NCBI RefSeq assembly: GCF_003086295.3
Contig: NC_092051.1
Span: forward strand, 75,207,772 to 75,271,771
Length of the DNA stretch: 64,000 nucleotides
Direction: 5' to 3'
Origin: Arachis hypogaea
Taxonomy: Eukaryota; Streptophyta; Magnoliopsida; Fabales; Fabaceae
Within the stretch, counting starts at the first letter, position 1. Every line of letters starts with the position of its first letter. This document shows, piece by piece, positions 10,473-21,693 of this stretch. Made by a program: the position numbers and the translations under genes. The notes under the pieces are model-generated. The model was not told the origin of the DNA. It was given only the letters and a program-made list of their open reading frames with translations, and ran no database searches.

Positions 10473-12004
10473 TGATGAGTGGATAATTCATACGCTTTTT
10501 GGCATTGTTTTTAGTATGTTTTTAGTATATTTTAGTTAGTATTTATTATGTTTTTATTAGTTTTTAAATAAAAATCACTTTTCTGGACTTTACTATGAGT
10601 TTGTGTGTTTTTCTATGATTTCAGGTATTTTCTAGCTAAAATTGAGGGACCTGAGCAAAAATCTGATTCAGAGGCTGAAAAAGGACTGCAGATGCTGTTG
10701 GATTCTGACCTCCCTGCACTCAAAGTGGATTTTCTGGAGCTAAAGAAGCCCAATTGGTGCGCTCTCAATTGCGTTGGAATGTAGACATCCTGGCTTTCCA
10801 GCAATATATAATAGTTCATACTTTGCCCAAGATTTGATGGCCCAAACAGGCGTTCTAAGTCAGCTCAAGAATTCTGGCGTTTAACTCTAGAACTGGCACA
10901 AAAGCTGGAGTTAAACGCCCAAACTGGCATAAAAACTGGTGTTTAACTCCAGGAAATGTCTCTACACATGAAAGCTTCAATGCTCAGCCCAAGCACACAC
11001 CAAGTGGGCCCCGGAAGTGGATTTTTACAATAAACACCCTAGCTTACTCATTTTTGTAACCCTAGGTCACTAGTTTACTATAAATACTACTTTCAGTGAT
11101 TCATCTTGTACCTCATGACATTCTACATGTTTCATATTGTATCTTCTACGGTATGAGTTTCTAAACCCCATTGTTGGGGGTGAGGAGCTCTGCTGTTCTT
11201 CATGAATTAATGCAATTACTACTATTTTCCATTCTATCACGCTTGCTTCTATTCTAAGATATTCATTCGTACTTCAACCTAATGAATGTGATGATCCGTG
11301 ACACTCATCATCATTGTCACCTATGAACGCATGCCTGACAACCACCTCCGTTCTACCTTAGATTGAATGCATATCTCTTAGCCTCATGATTCAGATCAGA
11401 GTCTTCATGGTATAAGCTAGAATTATTGGCGGCCATTCCTGAGATCCGGAACGTCTAAACCTTGTCTGTGGTATTCTGAGTAGGATCAGGGAAGGGATGG
11501 CTGTGACGAGCTTCAAACTCGCGATTGTTGGGCGTGTGACAGACGCAAAAGGATCAATGGATCCTATTCCGACATGATCGAGAACCGACAGATGATTAGC
11601 CGTGCGGTGACAGTGCATTTGGAACATTTTCACTGAGAGGACGGGATGTAGCCATTGACAACGGTGATGCCCAACATAAAGCTTGCCATGGAAGGAGTCT
11701 TGCGTGCATGAAGAAGAAGACAGTAGGAAAGCAGAGGTTCAGAAGACAAAGCATCTCCAAAGCCTCAATCTGTTCTTCATTACTACATAACAAGTATTTA
11801 TTTCATGTTCTTTTACTTTTTACAATTAAATCTGAGAATTATGGATATCCTGACTAAGAGTTACAAGATAACCATAGCTAGCTTCAAGCCGACAATCTCC
11901 GTGGGATCGACCCTTACTCACGTAAGGTATTACTTGGACGACCCGGTGCACTTGCTGGTTAGTTGTGCGGAGTTACAAAAGTGTGATTGTAATTTCGTGC
12001 ACCA
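10473..12004 (+). repeat. Solo LTR S (1532 bp), same family as G, TSD AGCAC
   Basis: It starts TGATGAGTGGATAATTC and ends GTGCACCA, with AGCAC on both sides (10468-10472 and 12005-12009). It aligns with the 5' LTR of element G (57097-58639). TATAAATA at 11079-11086 lies about 130 bp after a group of GGCGTTTAACTCC-type inverted repeats (10876-10950). The 3' part has ctccgtgggatcgaccctta and gacgacccggtgcacttgct, typical of this family's U5. No coding sequence is present. It lies in the 3' region of A, opposite in orientation. Confidence 0.94.
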
Positions 12005-12009
12005 AGCAC

Positions 12010-12645
12010 ACATATGACAAAAGCAAAGAAAACAAACACTAAATTCTAGTGACTTAAGCTAAAGAATACTATCAATAGGGGCACATTCAGACTTCCAATT
12101 TAAACATTCCACAGCAGATGGAATTAAGTAACAACACAACCTCCTGGTGGTAACTTCTATCTCTCCCTTTGTTGTCATCATCCATAGCTTTTGCATCCTT
12201 CTTTGTCTCCTTGGATGATGGTGCATTGTTTTTCCAAGAGCTTGATTGAGTTCCTGCAAAGTTATTAGAAGTTTGTTGTTCCCAAAGCACTTGAGAAATA
12301 GTTAGCATGCATGTATGCTTGTGAATTTCTGAACTTAATTTGGTGTGTGAACACCAAACTTAGTTCCTTGCCTAATGCAACAGATCGAATACATGCAGAG
12401 AACCTCACGTGCTTTTATTAAGAAAATGACTATGAACTAGAAACTAAACTATTGTTAAGTACTTTCACTGATTGGTTGGAGCTAGTAACTTGTCATTGAA
12501 GGGGTGTAGTATGATTCTAACTGAAATCTTTGGTGGAACACCAAACTTAGAATTACACATTCACCCTTGGATTGTTTTGGTGTGCAACATCAAACTTAGC
12601 TCCTCACAATACAGGGAGAACTACTTGTAACCTTTATTTAAATAA
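12010..12645 (-). other. Element A proximal 3' non-coding region
   Basis: No gene is visible. Three copies of the PPT-like motif (sense CTAAGTTTGGTGTT or CTAAGTTTGATGTT) lie at about 12351-12362, 12537-12550 and 12585-12599. The first forms a hairpin with acttaatttggtgt at 12333-12346. Confidence 0.55.
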
Positions 12646-13998
12646 TTATGAAAAGAAAACTACCTTAGGTTGGGTTGCCTCCCAACGAAGCACTCTTTTA
12701 GCGTCGCTAGCTCGACGATTTCTCCATTGGTTGAGATGATACTTCATTTTAGGGCTCTCCCCCATGTTGCCCATGTAGTGTTTGAGCCTTTGTCCGTTCA
12801 CAGTGAAAGTCCTCTTTGAGCTTTCCTCCATGATCTCTATGTGTCCATAAGGTGAGACCTTTGTGACAAGAAAGGGTCCGGACCACCTTGATTTGAGTTT
12901 CCCAAGGAAAAGTCTCAATTTGGAGTTGTAGAGGAGAACTTGCTGTCCTTTTTCAAAGCTCCTGGGTGTCAGATTGAGGTCGTGCCTTCTCTTCACGTTT
13001 TCCTTATAGATCTTGGCGTTTTCATAGGCTTGAGATCTAAACTCCTCCAGTTCCTGCAGCTGCAAGACTCTTTTTTTCACCAGCTGCAATGCTGTCAAAA
13101 TTTAGTAGCTTGAGAGCCCAGAGGGCTTTGTGTTCCAGCTCCAATGGTAAATGACAGGCCTTTCCATACACCAGTTAATATGGGGACATCCCAATTGGCG
13201 TTTTGAATGCTGTCCTGTATGCCCAAAGAGCATCATCTAGCTTCTTTGACCAGTCATTTCTTGATGCTCCCACAGTCTTTTCCAGGTTCTTTTCTAGCTC
13301 CATGTTGGATATCTCAGTTTGCCCACTTGTTTGGGGGTGGTAAGGTGTGGCAACCTTGTGTTTTACCCTGTATCTTAGGAGAAGAGCTTCTAGTGGTCTG
13401 TTGCAAAAATGGCTCCCTCCATCACTGATGAGAGCTCGTGGGACTCCGAACCGGCTAAAGACATTCTTTCTGAGGAAATTCATGTCCACCTTGTTGTCAT
13501 TTGTTGGGGTTGCAATAGCTTCTACCCACTTGGATACGTAATCCACCGCCACCAAGATATATTTGTTTGAATATGAGGTTGGAAAGGGACCCGTGAAATC
13601 GATTCCCCACACATCAAATAGTTCCAGCTCTACAATGAAATTCTTTGGCATCTAATTTCTTTTGGGTAAGTTTCCAGCTCTTTGGCATTCATTGCATTTC
13701 TTCACTAGTTCTTTGGCATCCTTGAAAAAGGTGGGCCAAAAAAATCCACTTTGTAGCACCTTGGCTATAGTTCTTTCCCCTTTAAAGTGGCCTCCATAGC
13801 ACGAGCCATGGCAGTTCCATAAGACCTCTCGTCCCTCTTCCTCTGAAATGCATCTTCTAAGGATTCCATCCGAACACTACTTGAAGAAGTATGGCTCATC
13901 CCAGATGAAATATTTAGCATCATTAATGAGTTTTCTTTTTTGATATTTATTGATCTCTGGAGGCAAATCCCCAGTTGCCTTGAAATTGGCAATGTCTG
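12646..13998 (-). pseudogene. Element A integrase
   Basis: In sense order: a zinc-finger region (about 13998-13670, with stops) including HGSCYGGHFKGERTIAKVL and a CNECQ motif; then the core frame 13651-13175 with [13 protein letters not shown] (first Asp), [18 protein letters not shown] (second Asp), [13 protein letters not shown] (catalytic Glu) and [17 protein letters not shown]; then the C-terminal frame 13098-12646 with QQVLLYNSKLRLFLGKLKSR, WSGPFLVTKVSPYGH and FTVNGQRLKHY. The three catalytic acids are visible, but a stop precedes the core and a frame break separates the C-terminal part. Its normal role is joining cDNA to host DNA. Confidence 0.93.
12669..12686 (-). other. Conserved post-pol hairpin (element A copy)
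   Basis: The sense strand reads GTTGGGAGGCAACCCAAC, a 6-bp stem with loop AGGCAA. It is identical to the D copy. In A it falls inside the read-through end of the integrase frame. Confidence 0.6.
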
Positions 13999-14002
13999 CA
14001 AA

Positions 14003-16458
14003 CTAGGGTGCTCTGTGAACCATCATTAACAGCTCATCTGGAAAGAACTCATTTGCACTTGCTTCATGTGTTTCACCTTTATCATGAGGGATTTTGAATA
14101 GGTGATCTGCTACCTTATTCTCCACTCCTTTCTTGTCTCTAATCTCAATATTAAATTCCTGCAACAACAAGATCCATCTTATCAGTCTTAGTTTTGATTT
14201 CTGTGTGGCAAACAAATATTTAAGTGCTGTGTAATCTGTGAAAACAATCACTTTGGAACCAATGAGGTATGATCTAAACTTGTCAAATGCAAAAACTATT
14301 GTCAGTAATTCCTTTTCAGTAGTGGTATAATTTCTTTGAGTGTCATTGAGGACCTTGCTGGCATAGTATATGACATGAACCAAATTATCTTTCCTTTGTC
14401 CTAACACTGCCCCAACTACGAAATCAGATGCATCACACATCAGTTCGAATGGTAAGTTCCAATCAGGAGGGGTAATGATAGGGGCTGAGGACAATTTCTT
14501 TTTCAAGTTTTTGAATGCTAGCATGTACTTCTCATCAAAGATAAATGGTATATCAGATAAAAGGAGATTGCTTAAGGGCTTGGCTATCTTTGAAAAAGCT
14601 TTAATAAATCTTCTGTAAAAGCCAGCATGCCCTAAAAAGCCCCTAATTGCCTTGACATCACTTGGTGGGGGTAATTTTTCAATGAGTTCCACCTTAGCTC
14701 TGTCTACCTCAATGCCTTGGTTAAAAACTTTATGTCCAAGGACTATTCCTTCCGTCACCATAAAGTGGCATTTTTCCCAATTCAAGACCAGATTGGTCTC
14801 TTGACATCTTTTTAATACCAAGGCAAGGTGATTTAGGCAATTAGGAAAGGAATCCCCGAATACTGAAAAGTCATCCATAAAGACTTCAAAGAATTTCTCT
14901 ATCATATCTGAGAAGATAGAAAGCATGCAGCGTTGAAACCTTGCAGGGGCATTACATAGCCCAAATGGCATGCGCCTGTATGCAAACACTCCATATGGGC
15001 AAGTAAATGACATTTTCTCCTAGTCTCTTCGATCAACCACTATTTGATTATATCCTGAATAACCATCTAAAAAACAATAATATGTGTGTCCTGCAAGTCT
15101 TTCCAGCATCTGATCCATGAAGGGGAGTGTGAAGTGGTCTTTTCTTGTAGCTTCATTGAGTTTTCTGTAGTCAATGCACATCCTCCATCCTGTGACTGTT
15201 CTTGTACGGATGAGTTCGTTCCTTTCATTGGGTACTACAGTGATTCCTCCTTTCTTGGGGACCACTTGGACGGCGCTGACCCATGGGCTATCCGAAATTG
15301 GGTAGATTACCCCTCCCTACCACAGCTTCATGACTTCCTTCTGTACCACTTCTTTCATGGCTGGATTCAGCCTCCTCTGGGGTTGAATGGAGGGTCTGGC
15401 ATCATCTTCCAACAGTATCTTATGCATGCATATGGCCAAACTGATTCCCTTCAAGTCAGCGAGGGTCCATCCAATGGCATCCTTATGCTTTTGCAATACT
15501 TGGAGTAGTTCCTCCTCTTGTTCTTGGCTGAAGGCTGAGTTTATGATCACTGGATAACTTTCATTCTCTCCTAAATATGCATATTTGAGAGTGGGCGGCA
15601 GTGCCTTTAGTTCAAGTTTGGGTGCCTCTTTTCTTTCATTTTTCTCCTCTAGTGTGCCCTGAACATAAACCTCAGCTGTTGCAGCCTCTTCGCTTGATGC
15701 TAATTCCTCTTCTTCTGTTAAACCCTCAAGTTCTTCCTCTTCAAAATTCTCTTGTACTACATCTTCCAGTGAATCCAACCTCATACATTCTCCCAATGAG
15801 TCTTGTGGGTAACTCATAGCCTTGAACACATTGAATATCATTTTTTCATTATATAGTCTAAGGGTAAGTTCACCCTTTTGGACATCGATGATAGCTCCAG
15901 CAGTGGCTAGGAATGGTCTCCCCAGGATGATAGAGGTCTTGGCTCCTTCCTCCATATCCCACACTACAAAGTTTGTTGGGAAGATAAAGTCTCCTACCTT
16001 CACCAACAAGTCTTCTACTATTTCGTGGGGAAACTTGAATGATCGGTCTGCCAGTTGTAGAGCCATTTTTGTTGGTTTGGCCTCCTCATTTTTATCACCA
16101 ACATCAGATTTATGCTGGCTCCTAAATCACATAACGCCTTTTCCACTGTAATTTCCCCTGTAATACAAGGAATCTGGAAGCTCCCAGGATCCTTCAATTT
16201 CTGGGGTAATTTATGCTGAATGATCGCACTACATTCTTCGGTTAGTACCACAGTCTCGTTGTTCTTCCAGCTTCTCTTCTTGGTCATCAACTCCTTCAAG
16301 AACTTGGCATTGAGTGGCATTTTCTCTATTACTTCAGCAAAAGGTATGTTAATCTGTAATTTTTTGAAGATTTCTAAAAATCTTGAGAATTGGCTATCAT
16401 CCCCTTTTTTCTTCAATTGCTGAGGGTATGGGACTTTTGGAACGTATGGCTTCAGCAC
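14003..16458 (-). pseudogene. Element A protease, reverse transcriptase and RNase H
   Basis: Protease: 16458-16018 has TEECSAIIQHKLPQKLKDPG and the active-site motif ALCDLGASINLM. A frame change leads to 16066-15317 with LVKVGDFIFPTNFVV and SIILGRPFLATAG, then a Glu-rich linker. RT: QPQRRLNPAMKEVVQKEV, a TAG at 15314-15316, WRMCIDYRKLN, FLDGYSGYNQI, a second TAG at 15017-15019, then [16 protein letters not shown] and the catalytic box [15 protein letters not shown]. RNase [34 protein letters not shown] and VADHL. The two TAG codons are in frame; the second fits CAG to TAG. Otherwise this is the best preserved pol in the window. Confidence 0.95.
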
Positions 16459-16469
16459 TTCTCCTTCTT

Positions 16470-18120
16470 GATGTGAATTGGGAGAGGGAACTTAAACTTC
16501 ATCTTGTTCCTTTTTCTTTTCATCCGAGTTCTTCTCTTGTGGTTTCTTGGAGGTCTCCTTCAATTCCTTTCCACTTCGGAGGGTGATAGCCTGACACTCC
16601 TCCCTTGGGGTTGAATTAGTGTTGCTGCAAATGTTGTGGCTAGGAACTTGCTTGAATAGGTAGCAAATTTATGTTTCGAGTTTCTTGATAGCAGCATCTT
16701 GATTCTGCATATTGGATCACACTTCTTCCCAGAACATTTTACTGTCTTGGATTTCCTTGCATATTCCTTCAAGTAGAGTCTCAATTCTGGAGAGTCTATC
16801 TTCGGATGGTGATGGTGGGTTGAGGTTGGAGGGGTGAGAAGGGCCATTTTGGTTTTGATATGGATGTTGAGAGGTATTGTTGGGTGGGTGCTGATATGAT
16901 CTCTGTGTAGAGTGTTGGTGAGTTGCATTGTGGTTGGGGTTGTGACGTCTGTGATCTTGGCTGTGATCTTGTTGATTTCCCCACCTAAAGTTTGGGTGGT
17001 TCTACCAGCCAGGATTGTAAGTTTTGGATTATGGATCATGGGTTTGCCGAGGTCAGTTCCCAATATAGTTGGCTTGTTCCTGATCACCCTCTTCCTCTGC
17101 ATTCACTTCTTCTTGAGCTACTGATGAGGTGGTGACTGCTGCAACTTGGTTTCTTTCCATCTTCTTGGTAAGGTCAGCCAGCTGCTTGGTGATCATCTTG
17201 TTTTAAGCCAGCAGCACATCCATATTATTTAGCTCCATTACTCCTTGAGTAATGCCTCTTTCAGAAGCATAGAAGTAGTCATTCTCAGCTACAGTCTCGA
17301 TGACATATATGGCTTCTTCAATGGTCTTCTTCTTGTTCAGAGATCCCCCAGATGAGTGGTCCTCTGCCTTCTTTGATTCATAAGAAAGACCCTCATAGAA
17401 GATGTGTAGTTGTACCCATTCATTGAACATGTATGGCAGGCACCTTCTTGTTAAGTCCTTAAACCTCTCCCATGCTTCATAGAGAGTTTCACCATCTTGT
17501 TGCTTGAAGGTTTGTACCTCAGCTCACAACCTGTTGATTCTTTGAGGAGGGTAGAATCTCGCCAAGAATTTGTTCACAACATCTTCCCAGGTTGTTAAAC
17601 TCTCGTTCAGGAAGGATTCTAGCCATTTAGATGCTTTATCCTTGAATAAGAAGGGGAACAGAAGCAGTCTATAAGTGTCAGGATGAACACCATTCGACTT
17701 CACAGTATCACATATCCTTAGAAAAGTGGTTAGATGTTGATTGGGGTTTTCTTGTGTGCTTCCTCCGAATGCACAATTGTTCTGAACGACAGTGATGAGT
17801 TGGGGCTTTAGTTCAAAGTTATTGGCATGTATGGTTGGCTTTTGGATGCTGCTTCCATAATTTCCTGGGTTTGGATTGATGTAAGAGCCTAGAACTCTTC
17901 TCTCTTGCCCAGCATGATTTACTGGGCCTTCCCTGACATGGTTGTGAGCTTCTTCTTCATGGTGGTTCTCCATATTCTCCTCCATGTCTGGTTCAAAATA
18001 CTCTTCCTCTTCCTCAGCACCAACGACTCTTTTCCCTCTTGCTTCCCTCCTTAATCTAAGGAGGGTCCTCTCAGGTTCAGAATCAAAGGACGTTGAGACC
18101 CCGCTTCTTCTACCTTTCAT
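16470..18120 (-). pseudogene. Element A gag
   Basis: The frame 18120-17524 starts at an ATG and contains ELKPQLITVVQNNCAFGG, HLTTFLRICDTVKSNGV, YRLLLFPFLFKDKASKWL and a terminal NKFLARFYPPQRI, the capsid-like domain of Athila Gag. After a stop the same protein continues as ETLYEAWERFKDLTRRCLPY and at 17430-17203 as QLHIFYEGLSYESKK. More stops follow, in a His/Asn/Pro-rich region and near the conserved ITLRSGKEL block at about 16570. Gag packages RNA into particles. This copy has at least five disruptions. Confidence 0.92.
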
Positions 18121-18393
18121 ACAACCAACAAAGCAAAAAGTGATAAAGGAAATGAATGAAGAAATTACTCTTGTTAGAATAGCTGTTAGTGTGAGTGATG
18201 CAATATATCAAACAGTTAGTGGGTTAGTGAACTGAATTGTAAATAATGAAGAAAGCACAAAAAACGGGTAAGAGGTAAAGAAAAGAAAATAGCTAAAACT
18301 GAAAGTAAATCACTCAAATGGAATTAAATAAAACAAAAGAAAAATGCTCAATCTAGTTATCCTCCAACTTAATCATTGTCAATAAAAAATCAA

Positions 18394-18411
18394 TCCCCGG
18401 TAACGGCGCCA
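18394..18411 (-). other. Element A primer-binding site (tRNA-Asp type)
   Basis: The sense strand reads TGGCGCCGTTACCGGGGA. It differs at one position from the perfect site in G, which complements the 3' end of plant tRNA-Asp. It lies 7 nt from the 5' LTR end. Confidence 0.9.
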
Positions 18412-18418
18412 TAAACTT

Positions 18419-20630
18419 GATGCATGAAAACTTGTCTCTCAACAAATTTCCCTTCGGCAAGTATACTGAATTGTCGTCAAGTAAAAACTCACAATAGAGT
18501 GAGGTCGAATCCCATAGGGATTGATTGGTCAAGCAAGTTTAATTAGAGGAATGTTCTAGTTGAGCTAAGCAGAAATTGAGTTGAGTAATTGCAGGAAGTT
18601 AAATGGCGGGAGAGTAAATAATCGAAAATGTAAGTGCTGGAAATAAATGGCAGAATGTAAATGGCATAAAGTAAATTGCAGAATCTTAAATGGGGATTTA
18701 GGGAGATGAGCATAAAAGTAAATGGCAGAAAATAAAGAGAATGGGTAAGATCAGAAATGGGGGATTCATTGGGCTTAGGAGATGTTGCATTCTCCAGATC
18801 AAGTTCGTTCTCATCTCTTCCTCAATCAATGCATTCATTGATCTCCTTGGCAATCTTAAGTGATTGGATCCCAATTCCTTGGCAACCTAATCTTTCTAAG
18901 CTTGAACGATTGCCCAATTCCTTGATTTAATTGCTCATGGGAAGAGATGAAGTATGGTCACTTATTATACCACATATATTTCCAAAACAAAGTGTTGGTA
19001 GGATTATATGTCACTATATCCATCCAAACCCCAATTTGGTCCACCATGAGAAAGCAATTCTAGCATGATCTCCTCGTCCCTTTTCCAAGGCTCAGAGGAG
19101 ATCCAATTATGGAAAGTTTTTTTTCCAAGACAACTAACCAATTGGATTAAGATCGAAAGCTTTCTAGTAAAATCAAGAGAAAAGAAAGAAGAAGAAGAAT
19201 GAAAACTATAATTGATCCATCAAATTACAACAGAGCTCCCTAACCCAATGAAAAGGGGTTTAGTTATTTATAGCTCTGAAAATGGAAGTTGATAGAGAAG
19301 AGTACGTTCTAAAACTAGAAGTTGCAGAGAAAGTAAAATATACAGAGTGTAGTTCTAAAGTTCCTGATCTACATTTCAATTCAAAACTATCCCTATATAT
19401 ACTACTCTTCAGATCTTCTAGTTAGCTCTTCAAGTCTTGGATATAGACCCTTGATCTTTAGTTGAAGCAGTTACAGTCTTTAGTAGGCTTAGCTTTGCTT
19501 GCAAAGAAAGTGTGAGTTAGGCATGATGGGAAGTTAGTTAGGACGTTAGTGGCGTTAACGTTAAGTGTAAACTTGGGTTCGAGAGTGTTAGTGACGATAA
19601 CTTTGTCACTAACGTTCCAAACTAGTTGATCCAAGTTAACTTCAATGTTAGTGGTACTAACGTAACCACTAACGTAGCCTCTTAGCCTTTCACAAACGTT
19701 ATTGGCACTCACCTTTACCAACAATGTTGCTCTTTGTCCCTCTCTTTCACGTTAATGGTCCACGTTAGTATAACTAACGTGGCCCTTAACGTGGGCATGC
19801 CAAGGCTTGAGAGCGTTAGTGACACTTACCTTTGTCACTAACGCTTCAGAATGCCCCTTCCTTCTACGTTAGTGCTTCACGTTAATGGCATTAACGTGAC
19901 CATACAACGTGGGTGTATTCGCCATCTCCAACGTTAGTGACAAAGGTGAGTGCCACTAATGTTGGCCTATCATTCATTGCTCCACGTTACCCTTCACGTT
20001 AGTGGTCTTAACGTGACTACTAACGTATGCAATTTAGGCTTGATCTAGCGTTAGTGACAAAGGTGAGTGTCACTAACGCTTGCGACTTCCTTTTTTATCC
20101 ACGTTAGAGTCCACGTTAATTGGATTAACGTCGCTCATAACGTGGCTTAGTGTGGCATTTTGGAACGTTAGTGGTGTTCACTTTCACCACTAACGTTGGA
20201 GCTCCTCCTTTCTTCCACGTTAGTTCCCATGTTAGTGCAACTAACGTGGCAACTAACATGGGTTATGATGGCATTCGAAGGCATTATTGGTGGTAACTTT
20301 ACCACTAACATTGCAAGCTTACTCCCATTCCACGTTAGTGGTCATGTTAGTGAAGCTAACATGGTTCTTCTTTGCTTCCTTTGTCCTGAAATCAAGCAAA
20401 CAAGGTGCATCAAAGCTTTCTTTCAAGTCATGAGATCATGCATCATCCATATTATCATTCAACTCATGCATAATTCTCATGAAATCATGTAAAGTTCATA
20501 ATGCTTGCTTGAATCAAAATGTAAGTGTATATTCATCATAAACTTGCTTATTTACTAAGAAAATGCATGAAACTATCCTAAAATAGTAAAGAAAAAGGTT
20601 AGTGAAACTGGCCAAAATGCCCTGGCATCA
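18419..20630 (-). repeat. Element A 5' LTR (2212 bp)
   Basis: This is the partner of 7385-9523. It carries the same inverted-repeat array at about 19543-20363 and the TATA box at 19394-19401. The PBS adjoins its left edge and ACCCT its right edge. The stretch 18121-18393 between PBS and gag is leader without a credible ORF. Confidence 0.93.
19543..20363 (-). repeat. AACGTTAGTG inverted-repeat array in A's 5' LTR
   Basis: It has the same organisation as 8456-9258. Several arms differ between the two copies (cactaacgt against cactaatgt, cacgttag against catgttag), and this copy keeps some pairs lost on the left, for example ttcacgttagtggtcttaac near 19995. Confidence 0.85.
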
Positions 20631-21443
20631 ACCCTTTCCCATTGGGCCGGGACAGGTCAAATACCTAATGGTTGCCATTTTGACTATTACACCAAGTGGG
20701 TGGAAGCCGAGCCTTTAGCCAGTATATCCTCCACAAACTGCCAAAAGTTCTTATGGAGGCAAGTAATCGCCAGATTTGGAGATCCTAGAAGTCGTGATAT
20801 CAGACAACGGCACACAGTTTGCCGACAAGAAGTTCGGAGAATTCCTTGCTGTCTTGGAGATAAAGCAGAAGTTCTCGTCCGTCGAGTACCCCGAGAACAA
20901 AGGCCAAGTCGAAGTGGCAAACAAAGTCATCCTTCAGGGTTTTAAGAAGTGACTCGACTAGAGGAAGGGAGCCTGGGCAGACGAGCTAGCATCAGTTCTA
21001 TGGTCCTATCGCACAACGCCGCAATCCTCCACTAGCGAAACGACGTACCAGCTCACCTATGGAGTCGACGCGGTAATACCCATGGAGATAGGAGAATCGA
21101 GCCCCCAGCTACTCCTTGGCGGAGTAGATGAAGCAGTGGAAAAGGACCTGATCGATGAAACTCGAGAGATGGCACGCTTGTCGGAAGCAGCATTGAAACA
21201 GGGGGTAGCCTTAAGATATAACGCCAAGGTGCTAAAAAGGATTTTCGAGCCAAACGATTTGGTTTTACGATAAAACAACGTGGGCCCCTGACACCAGGAG
21301 AAGGAAAGTTGATGGCCAATTGGGAAGGCCTGTACAGGGTAACGAAAGTGGTCAGCAGCAGAGCATATAGGCTAGAGCTCCTTGATGGGAAAGAGGTACC
21401 CAGGACATGGAACGCGGGGAATTTAAAGAGATTCTACTCTTAG
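20631..21443 (+). pseudogene. Element B integrase, remainder
   Basis: It continues from 7379 after the second ACCCT with PIGPGQVKYLMVA and TKWVEAEPLASIS. After a 1-nt frame change come VVISDNGTQFADKKFGEFL (second Asp), YPENKGQVEVANK (catalytic Glu) and SVLWSYRTTPQSSTSETTY, then ELLDGKEVPRTWNAGNLKRF before a TAG at 21441. The C-terminal region includes the frame 21082-21273 and a read-through stop. The sequence type is Tat/Ogre. Two in-frame stops and frame breaks show it is inactive. Confidence 0.92.
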
Positions 21444-21693
21444 AGACCTCAGCAGGTTCGGAATTCAGACGACGCCCCAATTTAGTAACACCCGTTTCAT
21501 GCTCCCTTGTTAATATTTATGTTCATTTGCTACCGGTTACTTATCATTAGTTTACTCGTCGTTTATTTCATGCCCACTTGTTCACTTGTTGATACTTGCG
21601 TTTATTATGTACTTACCTATTTGATTTGTTCATGAGTTTAATATACTTTAATTTCCCTCGACGAACATCTTTCGTCCTTTTATACCGACTTAC
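21444..21693 (+). other. Short 3' flank of element B
   Basis: I see no ORF or repeat here beyond pyrimidine-rich sequence. It ends in CTTAC (21689-21693), which should be the left target duplication of E. The matching right copy would lie beyond the window. Confidence 0.5.

Larger units (their letters stand above)
7385..20630 (-). mobile_element. Element A: Athila-lineage LTR retrotransposon (13.2 kb), TSD ACCCT
   Basis: It is flanked by ACCCT at 7380-7384 and 20631-20635, inside B's integrase. It reads on the - strand: 5' LTR 18419-20630, PBS 18394-18411 (tRNA-Asp type), gag, protease, RT, RNase H, integrase, long 3' non-coding region, 3' LTR 7385-9523. Both LTRs end TG...CA. Solo LTR S is inserted in the 3' region. 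The gag-pol frame has several nonsense codons and frameshifts, so this copy is dead. Confidence 0.95.
3151..21688 (+). mobile_element. Element B: decayed Tat/Ogre-type Ty3/gypsy element, split by A and C
   Basis: The + strand pol pieces at 3151-3464, 5527-7384 and 20631-21443 form one RT, RNase H, archaeal-type RNase H and integrase order once solo LTR C and element A are taken out at their target duplications. The second RNase H-like domain and the IEAEPLA-like integrase region (here KWVEAEPLA) are Tat-lineage traits. Gag, protease and both LTRs are not visible. The left end touches the D remnant, and the right end is cut by E at 21694. Many stops and frameshifts mark it as the oldest layer here. 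Confidence 0.8.
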
